Shown: positions 19,890 to 29,811 of the stretch, piece by piece | How the letters are laid out: every line of letters starts with the position of its first letter | Numbering within the stretch: position 1 is the first letter of the stretch | DNA from: Pelagophyceae sp. CCMP2097 | Lineage: Eukaryota; Sar; Pelagophyceae | Direction of reading: 5' to 3' | DNA length: 37,603 nucleotides | Assembly: GCA_026770575.1 (NCBI GenBank) | Contig: MU657172.1 | Location: forward strand, 467,180-504,782 | The notes under the pieces: model-generated | What the model was told of the DNA's origin: nothing | Database searches by the model: none | What the model saw: only the letters and a program-made list of their open reading frames with translations | Made by a program: the position numbers and the translations under genes

Positions 19890-22800
19890 GCACAACCCGT
19901 GCGGCGCGCAGAACCTCAACGCGCCGTGCATGCAGGACAACAAGTGCTCAAAGGACTTCCCCAAGGATTTCGCCGACGATACGACGTTCCCCAGCGACGG
20001 CATGCCCATCTACCGCCGACAGAGCACACAAAACGGCGGTCGCTCATTCGTCAAGAAAGTCCGCCGGAGCGACGACACGTTCGAGGACATTGCCATCGAC
20101 AACCGCTGGGTTGTGCCATACAACCCGTACCTCTGCAAGAAGTACGACTGCCACATCAACGTCGAGTTTTGCCACTCTGTGAGGTCGATCAAGTACATCC
20201 ACAAGTACGCCTCCAAGGGCCACGACTGCGCAACTTGCCAGATCGACGCCAACGACGCGCCCGCCCATCGACAGAACGTCATTGAGATCGACAACTACGT
20301 CAACGGCCGCTACGTCTGCGCGACCGAGGCCTACCACCGTCTCACCGGGGGTCACACCCACGCTCGCTACCCACCGTGCGAGCCGTTGGTCGTCCACCTC
20401 GAGAACGGCCAGCGCACGTACTGGGTCGACGACGCGGACGACGCCTCTCGCGCCGTACTCGCCGAACTCGCAGCCGCTGTGCCTCCCGCCACGACGCTCA
20501 CGGCGTGGTTAGGCCCGAACAAGAAGGCCAACGCATCCGAGGCCACGCGCGGCGCTGGGTGGTTAAAGCGCAACGAGGTGGACCCGCGGACGATCCTCTA
20601 CGTCGACACGCCGGCGCACTTTAGGTTCCTGGAGAAGGTGTGGGAGCCGCGCAAGCAGGGCTGCCCCGACGACGCGCGCGCCCCGGCCTCTACCAATACG
20701 ACTGCTCGAGCGACACGCTCGGCCGCATCTACACCGTCTCTCCAAAGCAGGGCGGGGCGTACTACTTTCGCACCCTCCTCCAACACGTGCGTGGAGCCTG
20801 CGACTGGGCCGACGTGCGGGAATACAACGGCGTCACCTACGACACGTTCGTGGCCGCGTGCCGAGCGCGAAATCTCCTTCAAGAAGACGGCGAGTGGCGG
20901 GCCTGCATGGAGGAGGCCAAGCTCGCGCAGAACCCGGCGCAGCTGCGGAGCCTCTTCGGCACCATCGTCAATAACTGCGAACCAACCTCGCCGCGCGAGC
21001 TCTGGATCGCCTTCAAGTGGGACATGCCCGAGGACTACCTCCACGTACATCGGCGGAGGTGCGCCCTCCTGGGGAGCCCCCTCGAGAGATTAGGGGCTGT
21101 TTCGCCCTCCTCCAGAGAAAGGCGACGGGGGTACGGGGGGTCTCCCCCCGGCGCCCGTCAGAGATTACGGACTGTATTGTCAAGAAGGCGCCTGTTAGAG
21201 TCCGAGGTCCGCCATCGCGATAATCGTAGGTACCAAGATGCTAATATGACCATGAACGACGACCTGGAGAACTTGGCCCTCCTCGACATCCAGGCCATGA
21301 TCCAGGCCTCTGGCTCTTGAAGACCATGGCGGACCACGGACTGCCGACGCCGAGGGCTGCCCGCGACGAGCCCATGTGCCGCATGATCGCCGACGAGCTC
21401 ATCCTCTCGAACACGCCCGCGAAGCGCGCCGCGCAGCAGGCGGAGTGCCTTCGCTAAGAGGGCATGATGCGTGCCAACAACCAGGCGCAGTGGGATATCT
21501 ACAACGGGATATTGAGAAGCACCGTTAACAACCTAGGCAACATCTTCTTCATCGACGCCCCCGCCGGCACGGGCAAGACGGCGATGTCCGCGGCCCTGCT
21601 CGCACGCCTGCAAGCGCAAGGGCGCGTAGCCCTCGCAGTGGCGAGCTCAGGCATCGCAGCGACGTTGATGGCCTCGGGGCGCACGGCACACTCCCGGGGC
21701 AAGTTGCCCTTTAGGCCGTCGAACACCACGACGTGCGCGTTCTTCGGAGAACAGACCGACGAGACCCGTGCCGTGTTTAGCCCCGCCAAGATCGTCATCT
21801 GGGACGAGGCGCCGATGTCCCACAAACACCTCTTCGAGTCCCTCGGCCGCTCGCTGCGTGTGGCGCTCGGCGTGAACAAGCCCTTCGGCGGCAAAACGTT
21901 CGTCTTCCTGGGCGACTTCCGGCAAATCCTCCCGGTCATCGTCAAGGGAAAACAGCGGCAGATCGAGGAGGCCTGCCTCAAGAGGTCAGCACTCTGGCCC
22001 ATCATGACCAAGTGTCGCCTCGCGACGAACATGCGCGTCATGATGTCCGGCGGCGCGGACCGTGCGCGCCTCAAAGAATTCGCCGATTACCTCCTCCGCA
22101 TCGGCGACGGCCGCGAGCCACACGTCGACGGCCTGGACAAGGACTTCATCAAGATCCCCGACGAAATGTGCCTGCGCAACCCGACGATCGAGAACCTCTG
22201 CGACAACGCCGACGCCGGGCTCGCTGAGAAAGCCGACGACGCGTAGTGGCTCTCAGCACGCGCGATCTTGACGTACAAGAACGTCCAAGTCGACATCATC
22301 AACGACATGATGACGGCCCGCTTCAAGCCCGGCAGCGAAGTGCACGAGTGCTTCTCGGTGGACACGGTCGGCCCTCAAGACGACCCGGCACTGTACCCGG
22401 TGGAGTTCTTGAACTCGCTCACGGTCTCAGGCCTCCCGCCACACAACATGAAGATGAAGATTGGCACGATCGTCATGCTTCTGCGCAACTTGGACCAGGC
22501 GAAGAGCGACTGCAGCGGTTCGAGGTGAGGCCTGTGCTTTGATTGTCGAGAGCCGCGTGAACATCGTCGAGTGCTAGGTACATCCTGCGCGCCTTCTCGC
22601 CGTTCCTCATCGAGCTCGAGGACATCAAGCCCGGTTCCAACGGACGGCGGATCTTCGTGCCGCGCGTCACGCTGACGACCGACGACGCCTTCCCCTTCGT
22701 CCTCCGCCGGCGCCAATTTCCGATTCGGCCCGCGTTCGCCATGACCATTAACAAGTCACAGGGTCAAACGCTCAAGCGCGTCGGGGTTTACCTGCCGGCG

Positions 22801-22968
22801 CTCGTCTTCTCGCACGACCAGCATTACGTCGCAATGAGCCGCGTCGGCGACAGGGACGACATCGTCTTCTGCATCGTCCCAGTTACGAAGGCCACTGTCC
22901 TCGCAGAGGATAATCGCCCGGGCCACTACACCCGCAACGTCTACACAAATATCCTCCGACAAGCATGA
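19890..22968 (+). pseudogene. Helitron Rep C-part (copy B) and PIF1-type helicase
   Basis: Repeats the Rep domain from CGAQNLNAPCMQ onward, including KYIHKYASKGH, with a -1 frameshift in a C run at 20664-20667. The intron is 21059-21229. A 5-bp insertion near 21314 restores the helicase frame. TAA at 21455-21457 precedes the helicase: APAGTGKT (Walker A, ~21557-21580), ASSGIAATLMASGRTAHS, IWDEAPM (Walker B) and GDFRQILPV. An in-frame TAG (22244-22246) stands where Helitrons usually have an aromatic residue before LSARAIL. Intron 22525-22577 (GTGAGG…CTAG, 53 nt) leads to LRRRQFPIRPAFAMTINKSQGQTL and the TGA at 22966. Probably non-autonomous now. Confidence 0.9.
22525..22577 (+). other. Helitron intron 3 (53 nt, no cassette)
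   Basis: GTGAGG…TGCTAG. Splicing converts the AG|G split codon to Arg and joins NLDQAKSDCSGS to RYILRAFSPFLIELED, shifting frame 2 to frame 1, which then stays open to the stop at 22968. Confidence 0.8.
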
Positions 22969-23095
22969 CGCGGCCTATGCGACGAGGGCCGATAATACCT
23001 TAAAATGCCTTCTCCTCCTCTCAGAAAACAACACTAGCACTGGCCGCACTTGTTTTTCTCAAAAAGTGAGAATAAACGCCCGTTTTTTTTTAAAT

Positions 23096-23410
23096 GCGGG
23101 TCAACTGGAGCTTTTTACGAACCTTCCTTTGGAATATAGGCCAGGTATTTCAGAGGTTGCTCGACGTAGCCGTCTTACCAACGGCCGTACGCGCCCATCA
23201 GCGGCGAATCAACAAAAATTGGCGGTGTCTTTGGGTGGTAACGGCCGTCGGCAAAAACGCCAAATCAAATTTCGCGGCCCATACATGACGTGTCAAAGTT
23301 TATCTACCGGCGCTGGTGGCGTCTTGGCCCTGCATACGATGCCAGTAACTATATCTCCAAGACCTTCTCAAAATTCCGCGAGAAAATCAGAACCTTCTTC
23401 GGCGAACCAT
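23096..23410 (+). repeat. Dispersed repeat, copy also at 28012-28331
   Basis: Landmarks in order: TCAACTGGAGCTTTTTA, TTCCAGAGGTTGCTCGACG-type, CAACGGCCGTACGCGCCCAT, CGCCAAATCAA, CAGTAACTA, CCTTCTCAAAATT, GGCGAACCATCTTGTA. About 320 bp and roughly 75 percent identity to the other copy by eye. No shared ORF. Confidence 0.8.
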
Positions 23411-23516
23411 CTTGTACCTCGGAGGCATCCTCATGTGAGCAGGGCGCCGAAGCACTATAAGCCGGCGGCACACACCAACGGCCGCGTTTGCGGTAAAAGC
23501 CGCGGCGGCCACTTTT

Positions 23517-26244
23517 TTAACCGGCATTTACCTGGTATAATCTCGGCCGGTCGGCTTCTGAAGGTCCCGACCGGCCGACTGACATCGACAGCACCCTTGG
23601 GGATTTGCCCGGCCTAAGTGGCTCTCTTCGGGAGCCTGGAGATCCGACGCGCTGCACGAAGGCGGCCCACTCGCGCACAGCCTCGGCTGCGTCGAAGAGG
23701 TCGGCGCATCGCTTTTGGATGCGTCGCCTTGTTGCGAGTCGGAAAGTGGCGTCGGTGCCGAGCTTCGCCGCTATCCTCGCGTAGTGCGCCACGTCCGTCG
23801 CCGCAAGGTCGTTTTCGAGACCGAGTTTGCGGAGCTGGCCCAGCGCGAGCTGCAGGACCGTCGTCTTGGCCGGGAGGATGACGACTGGCGTCCCGAGGGA
23901 CAGCGCCTCGTAAGAAGTTACACCGCCACCCCAGGGATACGTGTCCAGAAACGCGTCGGCTACGGCAACAATGGCCAGCAGCCGCTCTCGTGGCATGCGC
24001 GGGAGGAACAGGAAGTTTTTGCGTGAGATGTTGCGCGCTTGCCATCGCGGTAAGTGCGTCGAAGCGCCCTGCAACATGACAATCGTCGCGGTGGCATCAA
24101 GCTGCACCAGCTCAAAGAGCGCGGCGTCAAAGTCCGGGTGCAGCTTCTTCGAGTGCTGCAGGCAGGCGTAGAGCGTCGTTTCGGGCAGGCCCAGAGCCTA
24201 CGAGCACGGTCTGGCGTCAGCGTTGTCGTACTGTATCATAGCACAGTCCTTCTCGGTGCGCCTTGGACGCCGCAGTTGGATACGCGGCGCGTAAGCGAGT
24301 GGTCGAGTTTTGGGCGTATCATGCCCGTGGTGAGCGAGTCGAAAAGAACAAGTTGCTCGATGTAAGCCTGCACGCCGTCGCCACGCGCTTCCTCGCCGCC
24401 GTCGACGGATCCGCTGGCGGATCCGGATGCCGCAGTCGTCAGCGCAAATTCGTCGGCTTCAAAGTGGCGCGACGAGACGAAGTAGTCTATTGTTTCCAAA
24501 CCAGACGAGATGGGATGGCCGTGCGCAAAAGTCATCTGCACCGGACAAACGCGGTGCCGCGCGAGTTGGTACGTAAACGCGTTCAAGCCGACGGCGAGGT
24601 AGAGCAGCACATCGGCTTCCAAAGCTGCAATGGCTGCCATGGCCTCTTGAATAGAAAACGGTAGGTCGACTATTTCGGCCGCGTACTTTCGAGCCGTCTG
24701 CGCAAACGGCGTCTGAAGAGCCGTCGGCGAAACGAAGACGACGCGAAGCTTCGCGTCGGTGCAGAGGCCGATGAACACTTGCTCGAAAAGTAAGCCCGGC
24801 GACGTATTTTGGCCGAGTTCCGCGACGATGGCTAGCTTCGTCACCCTGGCCGCCGTCCTGCCGCTCACGAGCCCGGTGGCGACCTCTGGCTTTTCGACGG
24901 CGTCGTAGATGCGGCCAAGCAATGTGAGGGGCGAGAGGACTGAATAGCCGAGGTACGGCCACGCTATAGGCATCGAACCCACCAGCTGAAAACTCGCGCG
25001 CCGCATTCTCATCGGCCTGCCTTCGAGCTTGACCGCGAGTGATTCGAGGCGGCCCAGCAGTGCCACGTAGCGCGGCGCTAGGTCGGCCGCCGACCGCGAG
25101 TGCGGCGCGCACAAAGAAGCGGCGAAGATTTCCAAACCAACGTCCGCCTCGAGATACGCCTACATCCACGTCGTCGTGGAAGAACAAGTTGTTCCTTGTT
25201 GGAAACGTCGCAGAGATTCGTTAAAAGCGCCAGTCTCTCGCCCGTTTTTCCGCTTACGTCGGCGCGCGCTCGCATTGTCTCCTCGAGCACTTCCCGCGCG
25301 CGCGCGGCGTCGTCGCTCTGCTCGAGGAAGTATGCGAAGTTGAGCGCGATTTCGGCTGCGGCGGGCGCGAAGAAATGAGCCCGGTCGTAGACGGAGCGCC
25401 TGCGTGAGAGTCACTCATCGTGAGAGTCACTCATCAAATGATTGCTATCAAAGAAAAATGGACCCCAAGGGAGCGCCCCGCCGCACTTCGACGTACTTGT
25501 CGCACTCCGGGCTGCCTACAACGCATACGTCGACGCACAAAGGTCGACGAGGGGTCGCTGCCGAAAAGCGTCACGGGTCCTCTTCGAAGAAATTTACAAG
25601 GCCGCGCAGGACGGCGCCTCACCACCGTAGATGGCGCCGCACGTGCTCGCGACGCGGTTGAGCAGCGCGCCTGTGGTGCCAATGTTGTAATGAGTGCCGA
25701 GACAAGTGTCGGAACGAGCAGAGTCGGAACGAGAAGTCGGAACCCGTTGAGTCGGAACGAGCCGGCGGCCATGCGGCCTCGTTGGAGACCACGCATGGAA
25801 ACGTACCTGCTGCTTCGCCCGCGCCCAGAGCCGCCGCACCTACGGTCCGCCTCGGCTAAAGCTGAACCGGTCCTTCCGAGCGAGGCCCATCACGAGCCCG
25901 AAGTGCCGCAATCCGCGCACGTTCGGCCGCGGCGAGGCCTAGGTGCGTGGGTGGCACGGCGTGGTGCGTCCGCAGCGACGTACCGGCGAGGGGTTCCATG
26001 CAGCCTTCGGTGACCGCTACGCCCAGCTCTTCGCACGCGGCGTCGATCTGTAAATACGTTAGCCAGGCCTGCGCGCGGCATCGACACGCGGAGGTGTCGA
26101 CCGGGTCCGGGAGGGGCGCACGTTGTCCCCGTCGACGAGGCCGTCGACGAGGTATGTTACGGCGTTCGTCGGTTCCGCACCCAGCTCTGCGGCGCCGCCA
26201 CAGAGCCGCAGCAGGACCGCCGCGACGACGAAGCGAGCCGCCAT
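23517..26244 (-). CDS. GT41-family (O-GlcNAc-transferase-like) glycosyltransferase with signal peptide
   Basis: ATG at 26244 (minus) begins MAARFVVAAVLLRLCGG, a signal peptide. Exon 1 (26244-26122) joins exon 2 (from 26068, AWLTYLQIDAACEELG) across a 53-nt GTGCGC…CAG intron. A TPR-like exon (25399-25207: FFAPAAAEIALNFAYFLEQSDDAARAREVLEETM) joins exon 25159-24284 by a possible 47-nt intron. It carries PYLGYSVLSPLTLLGRIYD and EADVLLYLAVGLNAF, VCPVQMTFAHGHPISSGLETIDYFV. Intron 24283-24198 (86 nt, phase 0) leads to LPETTLYACLQHSKKLHPDFD and FLFLPRMPRERLLAI…DTYPWGGGVTSYEALSLGTPVV, the classical GT41 C-terminal motifs. Known role: sugar transfer from a nucleotide sugar to Ser/Thr. The signal peptide points to the secretory pathway rather than cytosol. 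Exons between 25990 and 25400 are unresolved. Confidence 0.8.
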
Positions 26245-27318
26245 ATGGCTGTCCCCTGTAGCGCCTTCCTTATCCGGAGAATTTTTTGCTGCCAACGCGA
26301 AATTAAAATCCACCCTTATTGAGAGTATACGAAGTCCGAGTTTGGGGGCGCTGCTTCGTGCGCCGGGGTATCTTGGGGCGGAGACCACGAATCGAGTATG
26401 CGATCGCCTTAGAATGAGGTTTGGAGAAAATCGTTGGTTGGCCTGAGCCCATTGGCTTAATTATGGTGTACATTTCTAAAAAGGGTCAAGTTTCCTCTGT
26501 TTTTTTCGAAGAGTGGCTTCCAGTCGAGCCGGCGCGGTCATTATAGCGGGTCTGCCTGTCCCGTTCGGGAATCGGGTCCGTCTCCTAGTGGTGCATGCAG
26601 ATCCCAGAGGGGACCGGCACGCCAGTCCTACAGCCCGGACTACAAGCAGGACACTGCATTTTACGGGTCAGATTTGCGGCGTTGCACCGCCGTCACCTCA
26701 ATGCCCCCGAGCGGCTCGATTGCACCGGGATGCAAAGTGGGGGCGTGGCTGCGGCGCGGCGCAGCGGGCAAGTCGCCATCGTCCTCTCACACCTCGTCCG
26801 GGGCCATCAAAGTTCAGGTCCGCATCGCTTAAGCGCGACTTACGTGAAACTGATTCCTGCGTTGGCAGCCAAAAATTTCTCCCATACAAGATGGTTCGCC
26901 CATAAAACTGACTTTGCATTGCGCACTTTTTTGACAAAACAATTGCGGCCTTCGACTTGAGCTTCCGGCGGCCGCGCAAGCACTCCCAGGAAAAGTCCGC
27001 CGTACCGCTACTTCCACGATTGACCATCTCTTGCAAAAGTTACAGCGATTTTAGATGTACGTAGCTATAAACACACACCACCTTTTACTTTTCTTTTCGC
27101 GAGTGTTTTGCTGTGTTTGGTTCGTCGAGGGCCGCGAGGCCTTTGAGCCCTATACGCGGCCGGAGTCGGGTTCGAGACATCAATCGGACGCCTATGAGGC
27201 ATGACGGCCTATAGGGGCATGCTTGGATCCTCGGGCTCAAAGAGTGTGCCGCACCCACTTGCTTGCTTAAGATCCACCAGGCAGCCGAATCGGCGCTTCC
27301 AAGGCGCTCCGGGCGGAG
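26245..27318. other. Intergenic, contains second copy of the 14.7-kb repeat
   Basis: Upstream of the GT41 start there is a half-palindrome CCTTATTGAGAG at ~26309. 26889-27055 is the second copy of the 14699-14870 repeat. I see no gene in the remainder; the open frames on both strands have no family character. Confidence 0.5.
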
Positions 27319-27590
27319 TCACGCGAAGACCAAGTTGGACGCGTCGATGGAGCGGTGGTTCGAGTGGGTGCGGCGGAGCTTCTGTGCCCTTCTCTCGGTC
27401 TCGATGCTCACGAGCGAGAGCTCGTTGCCGCCGCCGCCGTTCACGTTGTACACCAGCTTGTACTCGCGCGCCTTACCGCCGCACCCAGCTGCCGCGGCCC
27501 CTGCGGCCGCCGGCGCCGGGCGCCGGCGCGTTGCCGCCGGGCGCCGGCGCGTTGCCGTGTGATGCACGTCCACGGCAGAGGCACCCAAGG
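27319..27590 (-). CDS. Minus-strand coding fragment, unknown function
   Basis: An Ala/Arg-rich low-complexity stretch (coded by a 21-bp GC tandem repeat at ~27505-27555) is followed by AREYKLVYNVNGGGGNELSLVSIETERR…SIDASNLVF and a TGA at 27319. The last ~60 residues have ordinary protein-like composition, unlike neighbouring frames, so this may be a terminal exon or gene fragment. No family is recognised and no upstream exon is found. Confidence 0.35.
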
Positions 27591-28011
27591 ACGATGCATC
27601 AAGCCAACAAGCGCATGGACCCTTCTTTGTGCTGCAATGGATTTATATACAATTTTGTCCGCCCTGGCAATGCTGAATAGTTTAACAAGCCAAGACATCC
27701 GTGATGACCCGGAGACTATCTATGAAAGGTCACCGGTTCAATCCCTCATGAAGCCGTCTTTTCGCTCCTCGAGTCTTTTTTTTCTTCTTTTTTCATCTCA
27801 CCCCGCCCGACGGGCATCTGACGGGGGCCGACGTACCCACGTACCCCCAGGGTCCCTCGTCGTTGCCGGCCGTCGACGAACCCACGTACCCTCCCAAATA
27901 ACGTACTCACCTAAAACTGTCGTACCTACCCTGGCAAACAAACGTAATCCTGCACCCGGTGCGACGCAACTCGAATTCAAAAGTTTGAAAGTCGAAAAAT
28001 ACGAAAATCGG

Positions 28012-28331
28012 ACCAACTGGAGCTTTTTAAAAACCTTCGCGGGAAAATTAGGCTGGGTATTCCAGAGGTTGCTCGACGCAGCCGTCTTCGCAACGGCCGT
28101 ACGCGCCCATCGGCGGCGGGTGAACAACAATCGGAGGTGTCCTCTGTGGAAACGGCAGCCGCTAAAGTCGCCAAATCAATTTTCTCGGCCCATATAAGAC
28201 ATAGCAAAGTTCACCCTCCAGCGCTGAAAGCGTCGCGGCACCCCCCTGCGCGATCCCAGTAACTAAACCTCCAAAAACCTTTTCAAATTTTCCCGACAAA
28301 TTCAGAACGTTCTTGGGCGAACCATCTTGTA
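28012..28331 (+). repeat. Dispersed repeat, copy of 23096-23410, interrupted by MITE
   Basis: Same landmarks as 23096-23410. It ends GGCGAACCATCTTGTA, exactly where MITE copy 3 begins; the other copy continues CCTCGGAGG at this point. Confidence 0.8.
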
Positions 28332-28703
28332 GAATAAAACTCAGATTAAGAACCAGGTCAGTTAAGAACCGACGAAAAAATCGACAAATGACGTTCAATA
28401 TCTCAATAAGGCATTTATAAGACCCAATTAAAATCCATTAAACCCCTTATTGGGATATTATCCGGCTCCAGGGGCCCGGTTCTTAATCTGACCGGCGTTT
28501 TTTTAAGAACCGAGGTCGGTCCGGACTCTGCCTATGCTAAATTTCTCACAGAGGTCTTCCGCGGACGCCTTGATTTGGGGGTGGAAGGAGGGGATCCAGG
28601 CGCGTCCCCTGGCAGCGTCAAAACCGCAAACAACGGCTTCGCCGGGCCGCTGTTTTTTTTTCGCTTACAATTGTAGCCGGTTCTTAAACTGAGTTTTATT
28701 CTA
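28330..28703 (+). mobile_element. MITE family A, copy 3 (diverged TIRs)
   Basis: Bounded by TAGAATAAAACTCAG and its inverse CTGAGTTTTATTCTA. The interior aligns with copies 1 and 2 throughout, including the AATATCTCAATAAGG palindrome (28397-28460). It carries an extra CAATTGTA near 28670 relative to copy 1. Flanked by TA on both sides and inserted in a TA of the 28012 repeat. Confidence 0.9.
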
Positions 28704-28710
28704 GAAGAAG

Positions 28711-29354
28711 TTTCAGTTGAGTCGTCCGTTGGGCTTCTTTCAAATCGGCCCGCTTGGCGTCCCATGGTCGGCGTGGGCCTTGGGAGCGCGCGGGGATGCC
28801 AGCGCACCCTCTTGCGCCGAGATTCGTGATGATTTTTCTTCTTCTTCCCCTAGGAGCATTTTCGATGGCCAGTAACCGAGTAAAACCGAGTTGGCTACTC
28901 TGGCTACTGGGTCTCACTTGCCGAGTAAAACCGAGTAAGAACTTTATTAAACTCAACCGAGTAAAACCGAGTAGGTGCCTCCTACCTCCAACGGCTCCAA
29001 TTTAGTCGCGTGCCGTCGGCTTGGTCTGCGACTGCGGCGCGTTCGACGGCGCCTCGCCCGGGTTCGCCCGAGCCGCCCCGGGGGGAGTTGGAGGTAGGAG
29101 GCACCTACTCGGTTTTACTCGGTTGAGTTTTATAAAGTTCTTACTCGGTTTTACTCGGTAAGTGTGACCGAGTAGCCAACTCGGTATAACTCGGTCGCGG
29201 GTCTTCGAAAATGCTCCAAGGGGGGGGAGGGATCATCGCGAATCTCGGCGCAAGAGGGTGCGCTGGCATACCCGCGCACTCCCAAGGCCCACGCCGACCA
29301 TGTGACGCCTAGCGGGGCGATTTGAAGGAAGCCCAACGAACGACTCAACTGAAA
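28711..29354. mobile_element. Foldback element with ~270-bp inverted arms
   Basis: Left arm 28711-28992 (TTTCAGTTGAGTCG…CTACCTCCAAC) and right arm 29087-29354 are inverse copies with small indels, around a 94-bp GC-rich spacer. Each arm contains three subterminal CCGAGTAAAACCGAGT-type repeats. No transposase is seen. It lies 7 bp from MITE copy 3. Confidence 0.92.
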
Positions 29355-29811
29355 ACTCCCTGTGGAGAAATTCTCCAAATAGATCTAAGGAAGGCGCGTT
29401 GTCCTCCTTCTCTCGGAACGACACAGGGACGTAACGTACATCTTGTGGGCTGTGAGCCCACAGCTCTGTTAGAAAGGTCAGAGGAGGGCGCCGGCGGGGG
29501 GCAAACGCTTTGGGGGGGTCGCGCGGGGTGGAGCCGAGGGCCCGACAGCGAAAAACAGGGCCCCGCGGCCCGGCGTGGGACGCACGGCCGCGTCGCGCGC
29601 GCTCAACGGACGTTATTTGACCTCGCACAAGCAGAAAAAGCGCCTCGACGACGCCGCCGTCGTCTTCGCCAGCCAGGTCAGCGCGAGGCTAACGCCCACG
29701 TACCGCCCGCGCGCCGCGCACGACAAAAGTTGCCCAAATCCCTACAGGTGTCGTTCCGAGAGAAGGACTCGGAATGAGAAAAGGACATCGGCGATTAGCA
29801 TTGCCCCCGAC
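29355..29811. other. Upstream region of the methyltransferase gene
   Basis: Mostly GC-rich non-coding sequence. The stretch 29600-29675 encodes LTSHKQKKRLDDAAVVFASQ, ending at a possible donor (CCAG|GTCAGC). It could be an extra 5' exon, but it is not required by the model below. Confidence 0.3.

Noticed and set aside
22969..23060. Helitron 3' terminus (CTAG at ~23032 with upstream hairpin)
   Set aside because: A CTAG exists and a weak 5-bp stem lies upstream, but neither is distinctive; without a second copy the end cannot be set.
25442..25630. Plus-strand ORF with ALRAAYNAYVDAQRSTRG-like sequence
   Set aside because: It lies within the unresolved introns of the minus-strand GT41 gene, has no upstream or downstream exons and no recognised family; left uncalled.
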